Source: Erythrobacter donghaensis
Lineage (GTDB): Bacteria > Pseudomonadota > Alphaproteobacteria > Sphingomonadales > Sphingomonadaceae
Length of the DNA: 8,715 nucleotides
Assembly: GCF_001557325.1 (NCBI RefSeq)
Contig: NZ_LSJS01000223.1
Coordinates: forward strand, 1 to 8,715
Direction: 5' to 3'
In this document: positions 6,045 through 8,715 of the stretch, piece by piece
Position numbering within the stretch: position 1 is the stretch's first letter
Layout: the number at the start of each line of letters is the position of its first letter
The notes under the pieces: model-generated
The model's database searches: none
What the model was told of the DNA's origin: nothing
The model's input: the letters and a program-made list of their open reading frames with translations, nothing else
Translations under genes and position numbers: made by a program

Positions 6045-6923
6045 TCACAGCCCCTTGAATTCGGGCAGCGGGGTGAATTCGAGGCTGTCCTCGTCCGGCA
6101 GCTTCATGCGCCCGGCCTTCCAGTCTTCGGCGGCCTCAGCGATGCGCTCCTTCCTCGAGGAGACGAAGTTCCAGAACATGAACCGCTCCCCCACGGGCTC
6201 GCCACCGAGCACCATGACGGTGGCTTCGGATTGCGCGGTCACCGGCACCTCGGCGCCGGGAGCGAGCACCGCCATCATCCCCGCGGTGAGGGCCTCCCCG
6301 CCGACCTCGGCCGCGCCCGCCGCGACATAGACCGCGCGCTCGGCATAGCCTGCGGGCAGCACCCGCCGCGCGCCCGGCTGCATCTGCCAGTGCGCGTAGA
6401 ACTGCGGCGAATGCACCGGAGTCCCTGCGCGCATGCCTTCGAGCTCGCCCGCGATCAGCCGACCGCTGAGGCCCGGCTCGTCCCATGCCGGAAGCTCGGC
6501 CCCGGCGTGATGCGAGAAAGCCGGATCGACCTCCTCGGCCTCGGCTGGCAGCGCGACCCAGGCCTGGATGCCGTGCATGTGCGCGCCGTTGGCGCGGGCA
6601 TGTTCGAAGCGCTCGGAATGGGTGATGCCGCTCCCCGCGATCATCCAGTTGACCTCGCCCGGGCGGATCTCCTGATGGTAGCCGAGGCTGTCGCGGTGGG
6701 TCAGCGCGCCGTCGAACAGGTAGGTGACCGTCGCGAGCCCGATATGCGGATGCGGGCGCACGTCGAGGCTCTGCGGGATGCCGGGGGGCAGATCGACCGG
6801 GCCGATATGGTCGAAGAAGATGTAGGGCCCGACCATCCGCCGCGCGTGGAACGGCAGCACCCGCCCGACAGTGAATCCGCCGCCCAGGTCATGGGCGCGT
6901 TTGGTGATGAGGCGTTCGATCAT
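6045..6923 (-). CDS. Pirin family protein (bicupin)
   Basis: A 292-residue two-cupin protein. Characterised pirins bind a metal in the N-terminal cupin; some bacterial ones act as quercetin 2,3-dioxygenase, others as regulatory partners. The metal ligands are intact: His58 and His60 in VRPHPHIGLATVTYLFDG, His102 and Glu104 in GSGITHSER, closely matching the four ligands of human pirin and E. coli YhhW. The C-terminal cupin spans about 160-265, followed by a typical FMFWNFVSS segment and a short helical tail. Start at ATG 6923 is chosen because AAGGAG lies 9 bases upstream; the in-frame ATG at 6947 has no such site and would add eight residues with no counterpart. The acetyltransferase follows at once. 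A same-strand AraC gene lies 132 bases upstream and may control it. Catalytic substrate cannot be told. Confidence 0.94.
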   Translation of the reverse strand: MIERLITKRAHDLGGGFTVGRVLPFHARRMVGPYIFFDHIGPVDLPPGIPQSLDVRPHPHIGLATVTYLFDGALTHRDSLGYHQEIRPGEVNWMIAGSGITHSERFEHARANGAHMHGIQAWVALPAEAEEVDPAFSHHAGAELPAWDEPGLSGRLIAGELEGMRAGTPVHSPQFYAHWQMQPGARRVLPAGYAERAVYVAAGAAEVGGEALTAGMMAVLAPGAEVPVTAQSEATVMVLGGEPVGERFMFWNFVSSRKERIAEAAEDWKAGRMKLPDEDSLEFTPLPEFKGL

Positions 6924-6932
6924 GTGAGCGTG

Positions 6933-6938
6933 CTCCTT
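6933..6938 (-). promoter_or_regulatory. Strong ribosome binding site of the pirin gene
   Basis: AAGGAG on the minus strand ends 9 bases before ATG 6923. It lies inside the reading frame that begins at ATG 6947, which shows that the longer frame is not the natural start. Confidence 0.75.
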
Positions 6939-6981
6939 GGCTTCCATGGCAGATAGGCGGCCGGAGGGTGAATTCCACTGC

Positions 6982-7036
6982 CGCCGCGATGCGGCGCCCG
7001 GCGCAACTGCGTGCTCGGCGAGCGCGAGGCGAGCAC
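6982..7036 (-). other. Two stem-loops in the AraC2-pirin gap
   Basis: The 132-base gap (6924-7055) contains GTGCTCG (7011-7017) paired with CGAGCAC (7030-7036) around a 12-base loop, and CGCCGC (6982-6987) paired with GCGGCG (6991-6996) around GAT. They lie 20 and about 60 bases past the AraC2 stop. Neither is followed by T residues, so intrinsic termination is doubtful. They may attenuate or stabilise a joint transcript. I see no convincing promoter in the gap. Confidence 0.3.
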
Positions 7037-7055
7037 TGCCGCGGCCCGCGCGCGC

Positions 7056-8021
7056 TCAGGCGGCGGGCTCGAGGCGTGGCTCGGGCCTGCCGCCTGAGCG
7101 CCGGTGGACACGCACGAAAGCCCCCGGGGTCACGCCGAAGTGGCGCTTGAACATCGCGTTGAGGTGGCTCTGCGAGGAAAAGCCCGCGGCATAGGCGACC
7201 GCGGCGATGCTCTCCTCGCTCCGGGCGAGCAGCTGGCGGGCGTGCTCGACGCGCCGCGCGAGGACATATTGCAGCGGGCTCGATCCGGTGGCGCGCTTGA
7301 AGCAGCGCAGGAAGTGGTAGCGCGACAGCCCGACCTGCGCGGCGAGATCGTCGATCCTGAGCACGTTTTCGATGTTGCGGTCGATGTAGCCGTCGATCGC
7401 GGCCAGGTGGTGCGGCTGGAGCCTGTGTCCGCTTGCCGGGCGGCCGGTGCGGCGGATGTCGCTCCGGTCCGCGGCGGCGGCGGCACTGTGCCCGAGCGCG
7501 ATTTCGTGCAGCAGCAACTCGGCAAGCGCGCGCAGCGCGAAGGCTGCGCCCGGCGCCTCGATGGCAGCGCAGAAGCGGCGGATCAGCGGCACCAGCGTCC
7601 GCACCGGGTGAGCGTCGTGCATCAGGAAGGCCGTGCCCGGCACCTGCGCCGCACAGGGCCGCAGCGCCTCGCTTGCCCGCGCGCGCAGCTGCGGGTCGAT
7701 CAGCAGCAGGCAGGCACCTGCGCGGTGCTCGTACCCGGTCTCGAAGCCGGCGCTGATGCAGGTTCCTGCGGGCACGAACAGCACCGAGCCGAGGCCCGCG
7801 GCGGTGGGTGCGATCCCGGGGAAGGCTGACGCCGTGCCCGACCCCAGCGGCAGCAGGATCGCGTCGCGGTCATCGGGCAGGACGTGGCGCTGCGCTGTGC
7901 CGGTCAGATCGCGCGCGATGACCGGTGCGGGGCTGCGCGCCCAGGCGGCAGGAGCGTCCCGGCTCCCCGCTTCGGGCGCGGGCGGGGCAGCGAACGCGTG
8001 GGGGCGGACTGGCGCGTGCAT
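7056..8021 (-). CDS. AraC/XylS-family transcriptional regulator upstream of the pirin gene
   Basis: DNA-binding regulator of 321 residues. It opens with a Pro/Ala-rich, probably disordered segment (1-36), followed by a cupin-like sensing half (about 40-180, including VLFVPAGTCISAGFETGYEH). The C-terminal paired HTH runs from about 205 to 305: LRIDDLAAQVGLSRYHFLRC (221-240) then FKRATGSSPLQYV, and SIAAVAYAAGFSSQSHLNAM (271-290) then FKRHFGVTPGAF. Start at ATG 8021 is chosen because GAGGAG (8028-8033) lies 6 bases upstream; the in-frame ATG at 8057 has none. Its sensing half is unlike that of the second AraC protein in the window. Co-directional with pirin and acetyltransferase, which it may control; nothing in the sequence proves it. 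Ligand unknown. Confidence 0.92.
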   Translation of the reverse strand: MHAPVRPHAFAAPPAPEAGSRDAPAAWARSPAPVIARDLTGTAQRHVLPDDRDAILLPLGSGTASAFPGIAPTAAGLGSVLFVPAGTCISAGFETGYEHRAGACLLLIDPQLRARASEALRPCAAQVPGTAFLMHDAHPVRTLVPLIRRFCAAIEAPGAAFALRALAELLLHEIALGHSAAAAADRSDIRRTGRPASGHRLQPHHLAAIDGYIDRNIENVLRIDDLAAQVGLSRYHFLRCFKRATGSSPLQYVLARRVEHARQLLARSEESIAAVAYAAGFSSQSHLNAMFKRHFGVTPGAFVRVHRRSGGRPEPRLEPAA

Positions 8022-8027
8022 CGAATT

Positions 8028-8033
8028 CTCCTC
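8028..8033 (-). promoter_or_regulatory. Ribosome binding site that sets the AraC2 start
   Basis: GAGGAG on the minus strand, 6 bases before ATG 8021, is near-ideal. It falls within the frame that opens at ATG 8057, so the shorter protein is preferred. Confidence 0.7.
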
Positions 8034-8091
8034 GTCGGATCCTCCCGTCGGGGACATGCGCCGCGCGGGGTCGGGAAGACCGCCGGCGGCA

Positions 8092-8110
8092 GACCGGGTC
8101 TAACCCGGTC
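8092..8110. repeat. 19-bp inverted repeat upstream of the AraC2 gene
   Basis: GACCGGGT (8092-8099) and ACCCGGTC (8103-8110) are perfect inverted copies separated by CTA. The element lies 71-89 bases before ATG 8021 and about 107 bases past the stop of the right-hand gene. No T-run follows on the minus strand, so an operator or a hairpin that ends the upstream transcript by another route are both possible. Confidence 0.4.
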
Positions 8111-8119
8111 GCGCCGGAG

Positions 8120-8158
8120 ATTGCTGTGCGAAAATTGCTGCATGAGGGCTGCGATTGC
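8120..8158. repeat. Three ATTGC direct repeats upstream of the AraC2 gene
   Basis: ATTGC occurs at 8120, 8134 and 8154; the first two extend to ATTGCTG. They occupy the AT-richest part of the 195-base gap (8022-8216), just upstream of the 19-bp inverted repeat. Short direct repeats are what AraC-family proteins tend to bind, so autoregulation is possible. I found no good -35/-10 pair here and no other gene in the gap. Confidence 0.28.
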
Positions 8159-8216
8159 CATGAAGCGGCCAATCGGGGCGGCTCGGCCGGGTGCGATGGC
8201 CCGGGCTGGCGGCAGA

Positions 8217-8715
8217 TCAGGCCGCGGCGGGCAGCAGCGGCACGGTGATCGAGCGCTCGCCGCCGAAATCCTCGCGCACCACGATCCGGCCCTGCCGCTC
8301 GAGGTGGTCGAGCAGCCGCCGCACGCGGCTCGGCGAGGCGCTGCCGTAGAGGCGGCCGAGTTCCTCCTCGCCGGGCATCGCCTCCCCGGTGTGGGCGGCG
8401 ATGAGGATCGCGAGATAGGGCGCGAGGCAATCCTCGTCGACCCCTTCGGCGGCCTGCGCGATCGCCGCCTGCGCCTCGCCCGGAAGCTGGTCGAGGCCGC
8501 TGACGGCATGGGCGAACAGGCGGCGGAAGCGGGCGATGTCGATGTGCGCGCTGGCGATCCCGGCCTGGCGGCAGCGGATCGCGAAGTCGCGGAACAGGGT
8601 CGCGGCGGGGCGATAGGTCGCCCCCTCGGCAAGCGCGATGGCGCGGACGAGGTCCTCGGGCGTGGCCTGCGACCCGTTCACGGGCGGCGGAGCGGGCCGC
8701 GGCGCAGGGGCGGGT
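8217..8715 (-). CDS. Unrecognised protein with winged-helix-like C-terminus (start uncertain, possibly off the window)
   Basis: No family recognised. From GTG 8681 the frame gives 154 residues of protein-like composition: a mostly helical N-terminal part (about 8-100, with LFRDFAIRCRQAGIASAHID and DEDCLAPYLAILIAAHTGE), then a segment at about 102-150 that reads like a winged helix. That segment has GEEELGRLYG, a candidate recognition helix SPSRVRRLLDHLERQG, and a two-strand wing (RIVVREDFGGERSITVP). A DNA-binding role is thus possible but unproven. The GTG has no ribosome binding site (only C-rich sequence precedes it), and the frame stays open to the window edge as a Pro/Ala-rich stretch (PAPAPRPAPPP). 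I therefore mark it as running off the edge; if GTG is used the gene is 8217-8681. The AraC2 gene follows after 195 bases. Confidence 0.65.
   Translation of the reverse strand, partial: PAPAPRPAPPPVNGSQATPEDLVRAIALAEGATYRPAATLFRDFAIRCRQAGIASAHIDIARFRRLFAHAVSGLDQLPGEAQAAIAQAAEGVDEDCLAPYLAILIAAHTGEAMPGEEELGRLYGSASPSRVRRLLDHLERQGRIVVREDFGGERSITVPLLPAAA

Noticed and set aside
5524..7829. Long plus-strand frames opposite acetyltransferase, pirin and AraC2 (5524-6330, 6231-6956, 7104-7829)
   Set aside because: Each mirrors a well-supported minus-strand gene and shows only shadow-type composition.
8022..8160. A short peptide frame starting MAIAALMQQFSHSN in the gap upstream of AraC2
   Set aside because: It has no ribosome binding site, runs into the low-complexity shadow frame, and overlaps the repeats.
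7904..8632. A 242-codon minus-strand frame bridging the right-hand gene and AraC2
   Set aside because: It is Arg/Pro/Ser/Ala low-complexity and overlaps two better frames with normal protein composition.
1..8715. CRISPR arrays, tRNA/rRNA genes, insertion sequences, attachment sites, toxin-antitoxin or defence genes
   Set aside because: I looked for regularly spaced repeats, terminal inverted repeats, transposase or integrase motifs and cloverleaf patterns and saw none. All gaps are under 300 bases and described above.

Overview
The window is an ordinary stretch of chromosome from a GC-rich bacterium. By eye GC is near 70 %, and codons end overwhelmingly in G or C. The protein styles fit an alphaproteobacterium, most likely of the Sphingomonadales/Erythrobacteraceae type; this placement is inferred from composition and gene style, because no rRNA or other phylogenetic marker is present. 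All recognisable genes lie on the minus strand and are transcribed from right to left.

Layout in order of transcription. (1) 8715-8217: end or whole of an unrecognised protein with a winged-helix-like C-terminus; its reading frame is still open at the window edge. (2) 8021-7056: an AraC/XylS-family regulator with a strong ribosome binding site. The 195-base gap upstream of it holds a 19-bp inverted repeat and three ATTGC repeats. (3) 6923-6045 and 6039-5710: a pirin (bicupin) and a minimal NATD1-type GNAT acetyltransferase, packed end to start, probably one transcript following the AraC gene. (4) 5561-4653: a second AraC/XylS-family regulator. (5) 4369-3182 and 3166-1: a lipoprotein periplasmic adaptor and an HAE1-type RND efflux permease 15 bases apart. 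The permease lacks only its last few residues at the left edge, and any outer-membrane factor would lie beyond it.

The likely logic is two regulator-plus-target modules in tandem: AraC2 with pirin-acetyltransferase, and AraC1 with the RND pump. This regulation is inferred from position only. Inducer and pump substrates cannot be read from the sequence.

No mobile element, CRISPR array, tRNA or rRNA was seen. Nothing here looks like a previously undescribed system. The most interesting part is the 283-base gap between the second AraC gene and the pump. It holds two perfect 12-bp palindromes, a 10-bp palindrome in an AT-rich promoter-like patch, a nested dyad, and a possible 55-residue single-span membrane protein. 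Several very long alternative-frame reading frames on both strands are GC-driven shadows and were rejected.
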